Shown here one piece after another: positions 26,308 to 35,055 of a stretch of 64,000 bases of DNA. The DNA is taken from NCBI GenBank assembly GCA_014801955.1, contig JAAVDE010000025.1, forward strand, positions 22,593 through 86,592, given 5' to 3'. Position 1 is the first letter of the stretch. Every line of letters begins with the position of its first letter. Position numbers and translations under genes: made by a program. This DNA is from Bacteroides sp. Its GTDB lineage: Bacteria; Bacteroidota; Bacteroidia; Bacteroidales; Muribaculaceae. The notes under the pieces are model-generated. The model was not told where the DNA came from and did no database searches. It was given only the letters and a program-made list of their open reading frames with translations.

Positions 26308-26871
26308 ATGAAACTCCCTATTTATATTTATGGTCACCCGGTGCTTCGCAAACCGACCGAGCCGCTGACCCCCGACTATCCCGAACTGCCGAAACTCATC
26401 GACAACATGTTTGAAACCATGTATGCCGCCGAGGGCTGCGGACTGGCCGCGCCCCAGGTTGGCCTGAGTATTCAGCTGGTAGTTATCGACGTTGACGTTC
26501 TGAAGGAAGACAATCCCGAGTGCGCCGGTCGCAAAATGGTGCTCATCAACCCCGAAATCGAGGTGCTCGACGGCGAGGAGCAGACCCGTGCGGAGGGCTG
26601 CCTGAGCCTGCCCGGCCTGAGCGAGAACGTTGGCCGCGTCGAACACATTCGCCTGCGCTGGCTCGACGAGAACTTCCAGCCCCACGAAGAGGAAATGTCG
26701 GGCTTCCTGAGCCGCTGCGTCCAGCACGAAGTTGACCACCTCAACGGCAAGGTCTACATGGACCATGTTTCCGCAACCCGCAAACTGCTGATACGCAATA
26801 AGCTCCGCAACCTCGTTGACGGCAAGTTCAACTGCGACTACCGCGTTAAGACCGCCGCCCGCCGCAAGTAA
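26308..26871 (+). CDS. def: peptide deformylase
   Basis: This 187-aa metalloenzyme removes formyl groups from new N-terminal methionines. All three motifs are present: GCGLAAPQVGLSIQL (motif 1, GxGLAAxQ), EGCLSLPGL (motif 2, metal Cys) and the HEVDHLNG helix (motif 3, HExDH). The start abuts the ruvX stop, so the two are coupled. It pairs functionally with fmt at 36525-37403. Length is typical of type 1 deformylases. Confidence 0.96.
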   Translation: MKLPIYIYGHPVLRKPTEPLTPDYPELPKLIDNMFETMYAAEGCGLAAPQVGLSIQLVVIDVDVLKEDNPECAGRKMVLINPEIEVLDGEEQTRAEGCLSLPGLSENVGRVEHIRLRWLDENFQPHEEEMSGFLSRCVQHEVDHLNGKVYMDHVSATRKLLIRNKLRNLVDGKFNCDYRVKTAARRK

Positions 26872-26921
26872 TTCCGACCTAACATAATTCCACCGAACAC
26901 CAATTCAATCATTCCCTCCAA

Positions 26922-28595
26922 ATGGCAGACGATAAGAAAATCATATTCTCGATGGTAGGTGTCAGCAAAACCTATCCTCCCCAAAAGCAAGTGCTGAAAA
27001 ACATTTACCTGTCGTTTTTCTATGGTGCCAAAATCGGCATCATCGGTCTCAACGGCTCCGGTAAATCGTCGCTTCTGAAAATCATTGCCGGAATCGACAA
27101 GGATTATCAGGGCGAAGTCGTTTTCTCGCCCGGTTACTCCGTTGGCTATCTCGAACAGGACCCCAAGCTCGACCCCGAGAAAACGGTTATCGAGGTTGTT
27201 CGCGAGGGCGTTCAGCCCATCATGGATATGCTCGCCGAGTTCGACAAAATCAATGAGGCCTTCGCCGAACCCGATGCCGACTTCGACACCCTGCTGGCCC
27301 GCCAGGCCGAGCTTCAGGATAAGCTCGATGCCGCCGACGCCTGGAACATCGATTCCAAGCTCGAACGCGCAATGGACGCCCTGCAGTGTCCGCCCGACGA
27401 TCAGCCGGTAACGACCCTGTCGGGCGGCGAACGCCGCCGCGTGGCCCTCTGCCGCCTGCTGTTGCAGCAGCCCGACGTTCTGCTGCTCGACGAACCGACC
27501 AACCACCTCGATGCCGAGTCCATTGACTGGCTCGAACAGCACCTGCAGCAATATCCCGGAACTGTTATCGCCATTACTCACGACCGCTACTTCCTCGACC
27601 ACGTTGCCGGTTGGATTCTTGAACTCGACCGCGGCGAAGGCATTCCCTGGAAGGGCAACTACTCCAGCTGGCTCGAGCAGAAAACCAAGCGCATGGCCCA
27701 GGAAGAGAAGCAGGCGTCCAAGCGCCGCAAAACCCTGGAGCGCGAGCTCGAGTGGGTTCGCATGGCACCCAAGGCCCGCCAGGCAAAAGGCAAGGCGCGC
27801 CTCAACTCCTATGACCGCCTGCTCAACGAAGACCAGAAGGAACGCGAAGAAAAGCTCGAAATCTTCATTCCCAACGGTCCGCGCCTGGGCAATAAGGTTA
27901 TCGAGGCTCAGGGCCTGGCGAAAGCCTTTGGTAAAAAGCAGCTGTTCAAGGACCTGGACTTCACCCTGCCCCCCAACGGCATTGTTGGCGTTATCGGCCC
28001 CAACGGCGCCGGCAAAACAACGCTGTTCAAGCTCATCATGGGCCTGGAAGACGCCGATGCCGGCACCTTCGACGTTGGCGAAACCGTTAAGGTGGCCTAC
28101 GTTGACCAGACCCACCGCGACCTGCTCCCCGAAAAGAGCGTCTACGAGGTGATTTCGCAGGGCGTCGACAGCTTCCGCATGGGTGGCCGCGACGTTAACG
28201 CCCGCGCCTATCTCAGTAAGTTCAACTTCTCGGGCGCCGACCAGGAAAAGAAAATCGGCGTGCTCTCCGGCGGCGAACGCAACCGCCTGCACCTGGCAAT
28301 GGCTCTGAAGCAGGAGGGCAACGTTCTGCTGCTCGACGAACCGACCAACGATATTGACGTAAACACCCTGCGTGCGCTCGAAGAAGGCCTCGAAGCCTTT
28401 GCCGGCTGCGCCGTTGTTGTTAGCCACGACCGCTGGTTCCTTGACCGCATCTGCACCCACATCCTTTCGTTCGAAGGCGAGGGTAAGGTCGTTTACTACG
28501 AAGGTTCCTACTCCGATTATGAAGAATATAAGCGCGCCCACACGCCCGACGGCAAAGAGCCCGTGCGTCGCCGCTACCGCAAACTGATGGAATAA
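26922..28595 (+). CDS. ettA: EttA-type translational throttle ABC-F ATPase
   Basis: This 557-aa soluble ABC-F protein has two ATPase domains. Domain 1 holds Walker A GLNGSGKSS, signature LSGGERRRVALCRLLL and Walker B VLLLDEPTNHLD. Domain 2 holds GPNGAGKTT, LSGGERNRLHLAMAL and LLLDEPTNDID. The P-site tRNA-interacting linker (about 235-325, rich in Arg and Lys) lies between them, and the arm in domain 1 matches EttA. It binds the ribosomal E site and couples translation to the ATP/ADP ratio. It ends TAATG, overlapping the next start by one nucleotide. Confidence 0.95.
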   Translation: MADDKKIIFSMVGVSKTYPPQKQVLKNIYLSFFYGAKIGIIGLNGSGKSSLLKIIAGIDKDYQGEVVFSPGYSVGYLEQDPKLDPEKTVIEVVREGVQPIMDMLAEFDKINEAFAEPDADFDTLLARQAELQDKLDAADAWNIDSKLERAMDALQCPPDDQPVTTLSGGERRRVALCRLLLQQPDVLLLDEPTNHLDAESIDWLEQHLQQYPGTVIAITHDRYFLDHVAGWILELDRGEGIPWKGNYSSWLEQKTKRMAQEEKQASKRRKTLERELEWVRMAPKARQAKGKARLNSYDRLLNEDQKEREEKLEIFIPNGPRLGNKVIEAQGLAKAFGKKQLFKDLDFTLPPNGIVGVIGPNGAGKTTLFKLIMGLEDADAGTFDVGETVKVAYVDQTHRDLLPEKSVYEVISQGVDSFRMGGRDVNARAYLSKFNFSGADQEKKIGVLSGGERNRLHLAMALKQEGNVLLLDEPTNDIDVNTLRALEEGLEAFAGCAVVVSHDRWFLDRICTHILSFEGEGKVVYYEGSYSDYEEYKRAHTPDGKEPVRRRYRKLME

Positions 28596-29563
28596 TGAAG
28601 AAAACCGCTCTTTTCTCTCTCGCCCTGCTCGGGCTGGTCGCCGCCGGATGCTCCAAAACCGACTCCTGGAGCCTGGCCGGCGTGGCCCCGGCCGGGGTCG
28701 ATACCGTCTATATCATGGCGCCGACCCTCGCCGGCGGCTGGTATGCGCTCGACTCCGCCGCCGTTGACTCTCGTGGCAACTATGGCTTCACCCTGCCGCG
28801 CGCAAAGGGCGAGCTTTTCCGTGTTGACCTCGGAGGCCGAAGCGTTTACCTGACCGCCGACTCGACCGAATCGCTGACTCTCGACTCGCTCGGAGTGCGC
28901 GGCGGCTCGGTTGAGGCCGGGCTGTTCAACGCCGTTGACTCGGCGCTGGCTGCCGGAGCCGACGCGCGCGGAGTGCTGCGTGCGCTCAACGGTGAATATG
29001 CCTCGAAGGCCGCATATTATGCAACCCGCCTGATGCGCGACCGCCGCCTGCAGCAAACCGTTGCCAACCGCTACTCCGAAGAGCGCCCCGGCGAGCCTCT
29101 GACCGTCGTGCTCCTCTCGGAGCTGCAGCGCATGCTTCCCCAAAAGGTCTCAGACGAGCAAACCGTTATCCTTGCCGACGAAATCGGCTACTACGACGTT
29201 GAACTCATGGACCGCAACGGCAAAATGCAAAAGCTCTCCGACCTGGTCGAAGCCAACCCGCTGGTCGTTCTGGCCTATGCCGACTTCACGACCTCCGACG
29301 TTCAGGGCGTTACCATCGCCCTGGGCGAGGCCCAAAGCGCCGGTGCGGCAATCTATGAAATCGGCTTCGGCGAGAACCAACATCAGTGGGCCGCGGCCTC
29401 CGAAGGTATTCCCTGGGTCAGCGTTTACCAGAGCGACGCCGGCGACCGCACCCATATCAGCCAATACGCCGTCGGTCAGTTCCCGACCTACTTCGTTATC
29501 CGCAACGGCTCCGTCGTTGGCCGAACGTCCGATTCCTCCGAGCTCCCTAATCTTCTTAAATAA
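28595..29563 (+). CDS. lipoprotein with DUF4369-like and Cys-less thioredoxin-like domains
   Basis: This 322-aa protein has a lipoprotein signal peptide (LLGLVAAGCSKTD, lipid Cys at about 19). A beta-rich DUF4369-like N-terminal domain (TVYIMAPTLAGGWYALDSAA) is followed by a thioredoxin-like C-terminal half (LVVLAYADFTTSDVQGVTIA and VGQFPTYFVIRNGSVVGRTS). The CxxC that normally follows the first strand is replaced by FTTSDV, and the lipid Cys is the only Cys. It therefore cannot work as a disulfide reductase; a binding or structural role is more likely. It is coupled to ettA. Confidence 0.75.
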   Translation: MKKTALFSLALLGLVAAGCSKTDSWSLAGVAPAGVDTVYIMAPTLAGGWYALDSAAVDSRGNYGFTLPRAKGELFRVDLGGRSVYLTADSTESLTLDSLGVRGGSVEAGLFNAVDSALAAGADARGVLRALNGEYASKAAYYATRLMRDRRLQQTVANRYSEERPGEPLTVVLLSELQRMLPQKVSDEQTVILADEIGYYDVELMDRNGKMQKLSDLVEANPLVVLAYADFTTSDVQGVTIALGEAQSAGAAIYEIGFGENQHQWAAASEGIPWVSVYQSDAGDRTHISQYAVGQFPTYFVIRNGSVVGRTSDSSELPNLLK

Positions 29564-29572
29564 TAATCAATC

Positions 29573-30943
29573 ATGAAAAAGCTGTTTGCATCACTTTTGA
29601 CTCTGCTGGCCGCTGCAACCGCCTCAGCCCAGACGCCGAAATATATTTTCTACTTCATCGGCGACGGCATGGGCCACGGCCAGGTACTCTCTGCCGCGAC
29701 CTATAAGCGCCTCGTTCAAAACGACTCCCTGCCGCTGCTGATGATGCAGTTCCCGGTAGCCGGCATGGTAACTACCTATTCGGCCGATACCCCCGTAACC
29801 GACTCTGCCGCAGCCGGAACAGCCCTGGCAACCGGTTCCAAGACCCGCAACAACATGCTCGGCATGAACGCCGACACCATTGCCGTCAACTCCGTTGCCA
29901 TCGACCTGGCCGAGCGCGGCTATGGCATCGGGCTGGTGACCAACGTGTGTCCCGACGACGCCACCCCCGGCGCCTTCTATGCCCACGTTCCCGCCCGCTG
30001 GCAGTGGCACGACATCGCCCTCCAGTTCGCCGAATCGCCCGTCAGCTTCCTGGCCGGCTCCAAGCTGCGCGGCGCAATGGTCAACGGCAAATACACCGGC
30101 CTCTACGAAAAGCTGGCCGACAAGGGCGTCACCATTGTTCGCGGCGTTGAAAACCTCCCCGCCGAACATCCCTCCAAGCTCCTGCTGCTCAACACCGACA
30201 CCGTTCAGCAAAACATGGGCTACACCATCGACAACCCCAAAGGCAACACCCTTGGCCAATATACCGACGCCGCTATCAACTACCTGACCGCCACTTCGCC
30301 CGACCGCTTCTTCCTCATGGTTGAAGGCGGCAACATCGACTGGGCCGGCCACGACAACGACGGCCCGACCATCGTGCGCGAAGTGCTGGCCTATGACGAC
30401 GTGCTCCGCCAAGCCTATGATTTCTACCTCCGCCACCCCGAAGAAACCCTCATCATCGTTACCGCCGACCACGAAACCGGCGGCATGACCGTCGGCCAGC
30501 GTTCAACCGGCTATAACCAATATCCCAAAGTCGTTGACCGCCAGCACATCTCCAAGGCCCGCTTCTGCGACTACTGCTGGGAAATCCTCAAATCGCGTCA
30601 GCCCATAACCTGGGAAGAAATGCAACAGAAACTCGTTGCCGACCTCGGATTCTTTGACGTTACCAAACTCTCCGACAAGCAGCAGCGTCGCCTCAAAGAA
30701 TCCTTTGACCGCACCTTCGTCACCCTCGAAGGCGAAGCCTACGAAAACCTCTACTCCAGCTATCCGGAATTTGCGCTGGTAGTCTTCGACATCCAGAACG
30801 AAATCGCCGGCTACGGCTTCACCTCGCCCAAACACACCGGCAACCCCGTTCCGCTCTTCGCCATCGGCGTCGGCGCCGAACGCTTCGGCGGCTCCCTCGA
30901 CAACACCGACATCCCCCGACTCCTCCGCCACCTCACCAAATAA
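29573..30943 (+). CDS. secreted alkaline phosphatase
   Basis: This 456-aa enzyme has a signal peptide (LFASLLTLLAAATASAQ). Metal-site motifs are YFIGDGMGHGQV near the N-terminus, VEGGNIDWAGHDND, and ADHETGGMTV. The catalytic-serine motif is VTDSAAAGTALATG, with the Ser of DSAAAGT as nucleophile. It hydrolyses phosphate monoesters in the periplasm or outside the cell. It starts 9 bp after the lipoprotein gene and is followed by a strong terminator. Assignment is firm at family level; substrate preference is unknown. Confidence 0.93.
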   Translation: MKKLFASLLTLLAAATASAQTPKYIFYFIGDGMGHGQVLSAATYKRLVQNDSLPLLMMQFPVAGMVTTYSADTPVTDSAAAGTALATGSKTRNNMLGMNADTIAVNSVAIDLAERGYGIGLVTNVCPDDATPGAFYAHVPARWQWHDIALQFAESPVSFLAGSKLRGAMVNGKYTGLYEKLADKGVTIVRGVENLPAEHPSKLLLLNTDTVQQNMGYTIDNPKGNTLGQYTDAAINYLTATSPDRFFLMVEGGNIDWAGHDNDGPTIVREVLAYDDVLRQAYDFYLRHPEETLIIVTADHETGGMTVGQRSTGYNQYPKVVDRQHISKARFCDYCWEILKSRQPITWEEMQQKLVADLGFFDVTKLSDKQQRRLKESFDRTFVTLEGEAYENLYSSYPEFALVVFDIQNEIAGYGFTSPKHTGNPVPLFAIGVGAERFGGSLDNTDIPRLLRHLTK

Positions 30944-30983
30944 ACCCTGCCGTGAAAGTTTAACCGCAACACCAAAATGCAAC

Positions 30984-31027
30984 AGCCTCGGGTAAAGCAC
31001 TAATGGCTTCCCGAGGCTATTGTTTTG
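30984..31027. terminator. intrinsic terminator between phosphatase and tatC
   Basis: AGCCTCGGG (30984-30992) pairs with CCCGAGGCT (31010-31018), followed by ATTGTTTTG. It ends the plus-strand ettA-phosphatase unit and may also act on the opposite strand at the end of the CXXX-Tat cluster. Confidence 0.85.
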
Positions 31028-31049
31028 TTGAGGTGGGGGCAGATGATGA

Positions 31050-31871
31050 TTAATTGCGGGGATATACGTTCTTAACTATCCTGATGCTGACTTCATACAA
31101 GAGATATAGAGGAATGGCAACGAGAATGAGGGTCATAACGTCGGGCGGAGTGATGATTGCGGCTACCAAACAGATTATCAAGAAAGCGTAGCTTCTATAT
31201 TGAGCCAGCAAGTCGGAATTGATTATCTGCATTTTAGCCATTATAAAGGCTATTACCGGTAGCTGAAAAACCAGTCCCATCAGGAATGTGAGGCTCACGA
31301 AGGTTGTTATATAGCTGTCTAAAGTAATTGTGCTGTGAATTTTGTCGGCCACGGAGTAGGTTCCTAAAAACCTGAAAGATAGCGGGAATATGATATAGTA
31401 GCTCATCAATACACCCATTATAAAAAGGATATAGATTGTAAAAACTATTCGGGTTGAGTAGCGCTTTTCGTTTTCCAGGAGAGCAGGAGATATGAAATGG
31501 AAGAGTTCGAAGAGAATGAGCGGGGAGGCGAAAAGCAATGCGAGGTATATTGAGGTAGATATGTGAGTCATGAATTGACTTGACAAATCAGTAGCAATCA
31601 AATCAACATGAAATTCATTAAAACAAAATGCCGGGTTAAAGACTTTGCATAGTTGTTCAATCCATCGGTAAGTTGCGAAATTCCATTCGCTCGGGGCCAA
31701 CAGAAGGTTGAATGTTGCGGTTTTGAAAGCGAAGATTACGCAAGCAAGGGTTATGGTCACGGCGACAACTCTAAATAGCATCCGGCGGAGCACCTCGAGG
31801 TGTCCGCCGAATGTCATCAGATCATCGTCAGGCGTTGTCGGCTTGTTCTTCCTTGTCGGGTTCGGGTTCAT
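31050..31871 (-). CDS. tatC: twin-arginine translocase subunit TatC
   Basis: This 273-aa inner-membrane protein has six predicted helices. The N-terminal cytoplasmic motif [15 protein letters not shown] contains the conserved Glu that recognises the RR motif. An unusual periplasmic loop of about 45 residues ([20 protein letters not shown] and on) follows helix 1. It forms the receptor of the Tat pathway, which exports folded proteins. It overlaps tatA by 44 nt and ends the same transcript as a Tat-signal peptide precursor. Its co-location with that cargo suggests a dedicated translocase. Length is slightly above average because of the loop. Confidence 0.93.
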   Translation of the reverse strand: MNPNPTRKNKPTTPDDDLMTFGGHLEVLRRMLFRVVAVTITLACVIFAFKTATFNLLLAPSEWNFATYRWIEQLCKVFNPAFCFNEFHVDLIATDLSSQFMTHISTSIYLALLFASPLILFELFHFISPALLENEKRYSTRIVFTIYILFIMGVLMSYYIIFPLSFRFLGTYSVADKIHSTITLDSYITTFVSLTFLMGLVFQLPVIAFIMAKMQIINSDLLAQYRSYAFLIICLVAAIITPPDVMTLILVAIPLYLLYEVSIRIVKNVYPRN

Positions 31872-32031
31872 TATTTGGGGTAGAGTGGGGGTCGTTCATT
31901 CCGTTTTTGAATTCGCGCACTCCCTGGCCCAGTCCGCGCATCATTTCAGGGAGCTTTTTGCCACCGAACAGTAGTAGAGCCACACCTCCGATGAGAAGAA
32001 GTTCTGTTGTTCCTATAAATCCGAAAATCAT
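31828..32031 (-). CDS. tatA: twin-arginine translocase subunit TatA
   Basis: This 67-aa protein has a short N-terminal membrane helix ([20 protein letters not shown]), the hinge FGGKKLP, an amphipathic helix ([16 protein letters not shown]) and an acidic tail. This is the standard TatA/TatE architecture that forms the export pore. It overlaps tatC by 44 nt in another frame and lies 13 bp after the small CXXX-system gene, so it belongs to the peptide cluster's transcript. Confidence 0.93.
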   Translation of the reverse strand: MIFGFIGTTELLLIGGVALLLFGGKKLPEMMRGLGQGVREFKNGMNDPHSTPNNEPEPDKEEQADNA

Positions 32032-32044
32032 GGCAATAATAATA

Positions 32045-32317
32045 TTAAGGAATTACAAGAATGATTTCGCAGGTGTCGAAATTTATTTCCCAATGGCCGT
32101 TGTCGGAGCTTTCCCAGTTATATTTCTGAGCCATGCGGTCCCACCAGTTCTGAAATTTTGAACCTGTTTCGCCGAGGTCTTTAACGAGACGTTCGTAGAG
32201 GTCGCTGTTGTCGGCAGTAACTATTTTAGCAAGTTCATTCAGTCCGTTGCGCCGTTCGAAAAGGCTTTGGATTTCATCACGTTCCTCAGTGGAAACTGTT
32301 CCAATTGTTTTTTTCAT
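32045..32317 (-). CDS. CXXX repeat peptide modification system protein
   Basis: This 90-aa soluble protein has a helical N-terminal half ([20 protein letters not shown]) and a beta-rich end ([17 protein letters not shown]). Size, sequence style and position match the small family annotated as CXXX repeat peptide modification system proteins, found next to Cys-repeat peptides and radical SAM maturases in Bacteroidetes. No catalytic motif is evident. It may be a peptide-recognition or adaptor subunit; that is inference. It is flanked by the zinc-ribbon lipoprotein and tatA. Confidence 0.72.
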   Translation of the reverse strand: MKKTIGTVSTEERDEIQSLFERRNGLNELAKIVTADNSDLYERLVKDLGETGSKFQNWWDRMAQKYNWESSDNGHWEINFDTCEIILVIP

Positions 32318-32337
32318 GTCTTTTTTGATTATTTAGT

Positions 32338-32757
32338 TTAGATATACCAGCCACCTTTACCATTGCATCCGGCACATTTACCAGTGCCTCGGCATTCTCC
32401 ACAACGTCCATTCTTAGCATATTCATATTTTCCTGTGCCGCCACATGAGCTGCATTTGCCACCATCACATTGGGAGCAATAATGCCACTCTTTTTCGACA
32501 GATACTGAGGTAGATCTTGTTGGCGTTATGTAGGATTGCGTAGTATTTATGTAAGACGAAGCCGCAGGTTTTGTGGCCGGGGCGTATGGCATATAGTAGT
32601 TAGCTCCGGATAAACTATTGCCTACGGCTTGAAGGCCTTCTGACCATTGTTCGAGGCTCCCGCAAGACGAAAGGGTGTTTAATGCAAAAAGAGCAATGGC
32701 CATAAGTGCTTTCCTCCAAGCATTAACTTTCAAGGTTTTTAGAACTGAAAATAACAT
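32338..32757 (-). CDS. lipoprotein with DnaJ-type double zinc ribbon
   Basis: This 139-aa protein has an N-terminal signal with lipobox TLSSC (lipid Cys32), a Tyr/Pro/Ser linker (about 50-88) and two zinc-ribbon modules near the end. Cys94, 97, 102 and 105 lie in CSQCDGGKCSSCGGTG, and Cys119, 122, 128 and 131 in CGECRGTGKCAGCNGKG. These are CxxCxGxG-like knuckles as in DnaJ. It would sit at the membrane facing the periplasm. Placed between the maturases and Tat genes, it may receive or hold the exported Cys-rich peptide, or be a second substrate. Function unknown. Confidence 0.75.
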   Translation of the reverse strand: MLFSVLKTLKVNAWRKALMAIALFALNTLSSCGSLEQWSEGLQAVGNSLSGANYYMPYAPATKPAASSYINTTQSYITPTRSTSVSVEKEWHYCSQCDGGKCSSCGGTGKYEYAKNGRCGECRGTGKCAGCNGKGGWYI

Positions 32758-32795
32758 AATAATGATTTATATAGTAATGAATTAGAGCATTGTAC

Positions 32796-33791
32796 TTACA
32801 TGTTGATAAGGCTATCCAGCGGATCTGAATAATCAACAGGTTTAATTTCGATTTGTGTAATTGGCCCTACATGTTTTTGAATTGTTTCAAGGAGTTTTTT
32901 GGAAGCATTGCGCTCGATATGGGCAATGACGCATTGCTCGTGTGATGGAGTGTTGATTTCAAGGGTCGTTTTTTGGTTGAGCCACACGCACCGGCGACAT
33001 TGATAGGCATCGCATATGCTGCAAATAGGGGCATGGTCGAGGCGGTAGAGCTGCGGATTTTTGATAGCGATACCGTCGTCGATATTACCTAAGGATTTGC
33101 TACCGTCGAGGTAGAATGCCGGGCAAGCATAGAATTGACCGTCGGGGGCGAGAGTAATGCTTTCGTGTCCGGCATTGCAATTATTCATCTCGTTAAGGAA
33201 TATTCTATCGGTCAGAAGATTGAAATGAATATAGTGGCCGACTTTGTATTCTGTTACGACTGCCGGAATCAATGTGTCAAGAGTCCTTTCGTAGCGGTCG
33301 AAGTCTTCAGGCGAAAATTCGTGAGGATTTGTTAAGAGAACAACCAGTCTGTCAAGCTTTGGCAAGATGGTATCTAACAGTCTGGCGTTATCAGCGAAAT
33401 CTTCTTTTGCGGTCCTGATTATGTAGCTTTTTTCTTTGTTGAACGGATAGTAGTTTATTGAAGCCCAGGTGTCAAAAACAATAACGTCGGCATTCTCTGT
33501 TAACTGTTTGTCTTCGCAAGTGGAGCTTATGATAGAAATATGGTCGACTGAATCGATAAGGTCTTTGTAACTTTCGGGAATAGGTTCGTCGGGATATAGG
33601 AACTGAATGTTAAGATTTTCTTTCATTGCCCATACGATAGCTTTTTTGAGAGTGTCGAAATCAATCAGTTGCGTATCGCAGGCCGGCCTATCGTAGTGGC
33701 AGAAAGAAACGGCATTTTTAGCCAATGGGATTATGAGATATTTAAGCATGGCGTCAGCAAGGGGTATCGGTTGATTGTTTATGTAGAGCAT
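32796..33791 (-). CDS. CXXX repeat peptide maturase (SPASM-like, no radical SAM motif)
   Basis: This 331-aa protein has a TIM-barrel-like N-terminal part (VSFCHYDRPACDTQLIDFDT) without a CxxxCxxC cluster motif. Its C-terminal SPASM-like region has CNAGHESITLAPDGQFYACP, CSICDAYQCRRCVW and a last Cys in HEQCVIAHIE. This matches the CXXX repeat peptide maturase family that pairs with a canonical radical SAM partner. Auxiliary Fe-S clusters could bind to the SPASM cysteines. It overlaps the radical SAM gene by 38 nt, so the two are probably translated together and may form a complex. Confidence 0.8.
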   Translation of the reverse strand: MLYINNQPIPLADAMLKYLIIPLAKNAVSFCHYDRPACDTQLIDFDTLKKAIVWAMKENLNIQFLYPDEPIPESYKDLIDSVDHISIISSTCEDKQLTENADVIVFDTWASINYYPFNKEKSYIIRTAKEDFADNARLLDTILPKLDRLVVLLTNPHEFSPEDFDRYERTLDTLIPAVVTEYKVGHYIHFNLLTDRIFLNEMNNCNAGHESITLAPDGQFYACPAFYLDGSKSLGNIDDGIAIKNPQLYRLDHAPICSICDAYQCRRCVWLNQKTTLEINTPSHEQCVIAHIERNASKKLLETIQKHVGPITQIEIKPVDYSDPLDSLINM

Positions 33792-34965
33792 TATACTCTT
33801 CGCGTTTGTTTTCGAGTTCGAGTTTTCGGAAGAGTTTGTTCCAATAGTAGTTATTAGCTCTTACGCGGGCTTTGTGCATTTTGCAGATTGCCGTTGCCCG
33901 CTGATATATTGTTGGAGTATCGGCGGCGTCGTAGTTTTCACCCTGACACCAGGCACACCCGCTTGCAACCTCGCACTCAACGCATTCGCGCGGAGATTGG
34001 ACTGCACGATTCAATGCAATGAAAGGGCGAAGAAGATTGTCATTTATGCCGGTATCTGCGTTCCCGATAATCCGTGCCGATTTATCGCGAAGCGAGTATT
34101 GAGCAAATCTGGTACATGGATAGAAGTTCCCAGTTGCATCAATTGCAATCATCTTACCAGATCCGCACCAATTTTTATTATCGGATTTGCTCATTTTCTT
34201 ACCTATATTTTCATCAAAGAATGAACAAGAATTATCGATGTATAAGTCGTTATCAATTATGTAATCTGCCAATTGTATTAACTGCGTTTCAAAAAGCAAA
34301 TCGTCGTTCGGTTTCCATACATTTTCAAATACACAATTGATGTGAATTTCTTTAATTCCCAATTTGTATAGGTGTATAACGCTCTCAAAAATGTACGGAA
34401 TATCAGCACTACTAATAGTAACCTTGGTACTTGCATTTGGAAATTGGCTGAGCCATAGAGGTATATTACGCACTACGTCATCATAGCTTCCGATTTCTTG
34501 TCCAACACCTTTCCATATTCTGTTGAGGTCATGTTTTTTCTTTGTGCCATCTATCGTAATTCCAATTGAAACATGATTCCGATTTTTTTTTATGAATCGT
34601 TGAATCTTTTCAGTATGGTAGTTTATGCCATTAGTAGAGAAACTAAAACGGTAAGAATTAAACCAATGGTGATTCAATCTGAACATCTCAGTTTTTAAGT
34701 AGTCGCATATACGGTCAATCAAATCGATTTCAAGAAATGGCTCTCCACCTATAAAATCAAAAATAACTGCCTCTTCTTCAAACTTATGTTCGTGTGATAG
34801 TATGTAATCAATGGCTTTTTTAGCTACGTCCCATGTCATCCGCTCGCTCTCATTTTTCCCTACGAGGTAGCAGTATTTACATGCCAGCTGACAATCCTTC
34901 GTTACTATAAATGTTATAGTTTTGGACTCTCCTGATTTCCAGCTTCGAGATATATCTTTTATCAT
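33754..34965 (-). CDS. radical SAM/SPASM peptide maturase, CXXX-repeat target type
   Basis: This 403-aa radical SAM enzyme has the cluster motif CQLACKYC (Cys25, Cys29, Cys32) in VTKDCQLACKYCYLVGK, the SAM motif FDFIGGEPFLEIDLID, and a C-terminal SPASM domain with CGSGKMIAIDATGNFYPCTR, ECVECEVASGCAWCQ and ICKMHKAR. Members of this family install cross-links or other changes on Cys-rich peptides using 5'-deoxyadenosyl radicals. It acts in the cytoplasm, before Tat export. A hairpin lies between this gene and the precursor, as expected if peptide is needed in excess of enzyme. Confidence 0.9.
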   Translation of the reverse strand: MIKDISRSWKSGESKTITFIVTKDCQLACKYCYLVGKNESERMTWDVAKKAIDYILSHEHKFEEEAVIFDFIGGEPFLEIDLIDRICDYLKTEMFRLNHHWFNSYRFSFSTNGINYHTEKIQRFIKKNRNHVSIGITIDGTKKKHDLNRIWKGVGQEIGSYDDVVRNIPLWLSQFPNASTKVTISSADIPYIFESVIHLYKLGIKEIHINCVFENVWKPNDDLLFETQLIQLADYIIDNDLYIDNSCSFFDENIGKKMSKSDNKNWCGSGKMIAIDATGNFYPCTRFAQYSLRDKSARIIGNADTGINDNLLRPFIALNRAVQSPRECVECEVASGCAWCQGENYDAADTPTIYQRATAICKMHKARVRANNYYWNKLFRKLELENKREEYNALHKQSTDTPC

Positions 34966-35007
34966 TTGTAACTATGTCAGATTGTGTCAATTTATAAATT
35001 ATAAATA

Positions 35008-35038
35008 GGTAGGTGGTATTATTAAATACCAACCTACC
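35008..35038 (-). terminator. hairpin between precursor and radical SAM genes
   Basis: GGTAGGTGGTATT (35008-35020) pairs with AATACC plus ACCTACC (35025-35038) with a 3-4 nt loop and one bulged A. On the minus strand it is followed by TATTTATAATTTATAAATT. It sits 17 bp after the precursor stop and may partly terminate transcription or stabilise the precursor mRNA. Confidence 0.7.
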
Positions 35039-35055
35039 AGAGACGATTCTAAAAA

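Noticed and set aside
26838..28541. 567-codon open frame antisense to ettA
   Set aside because: It lies opposite a certain ABC-F gene, in the frame that GC-rich codons keep open, and its product has no domain.
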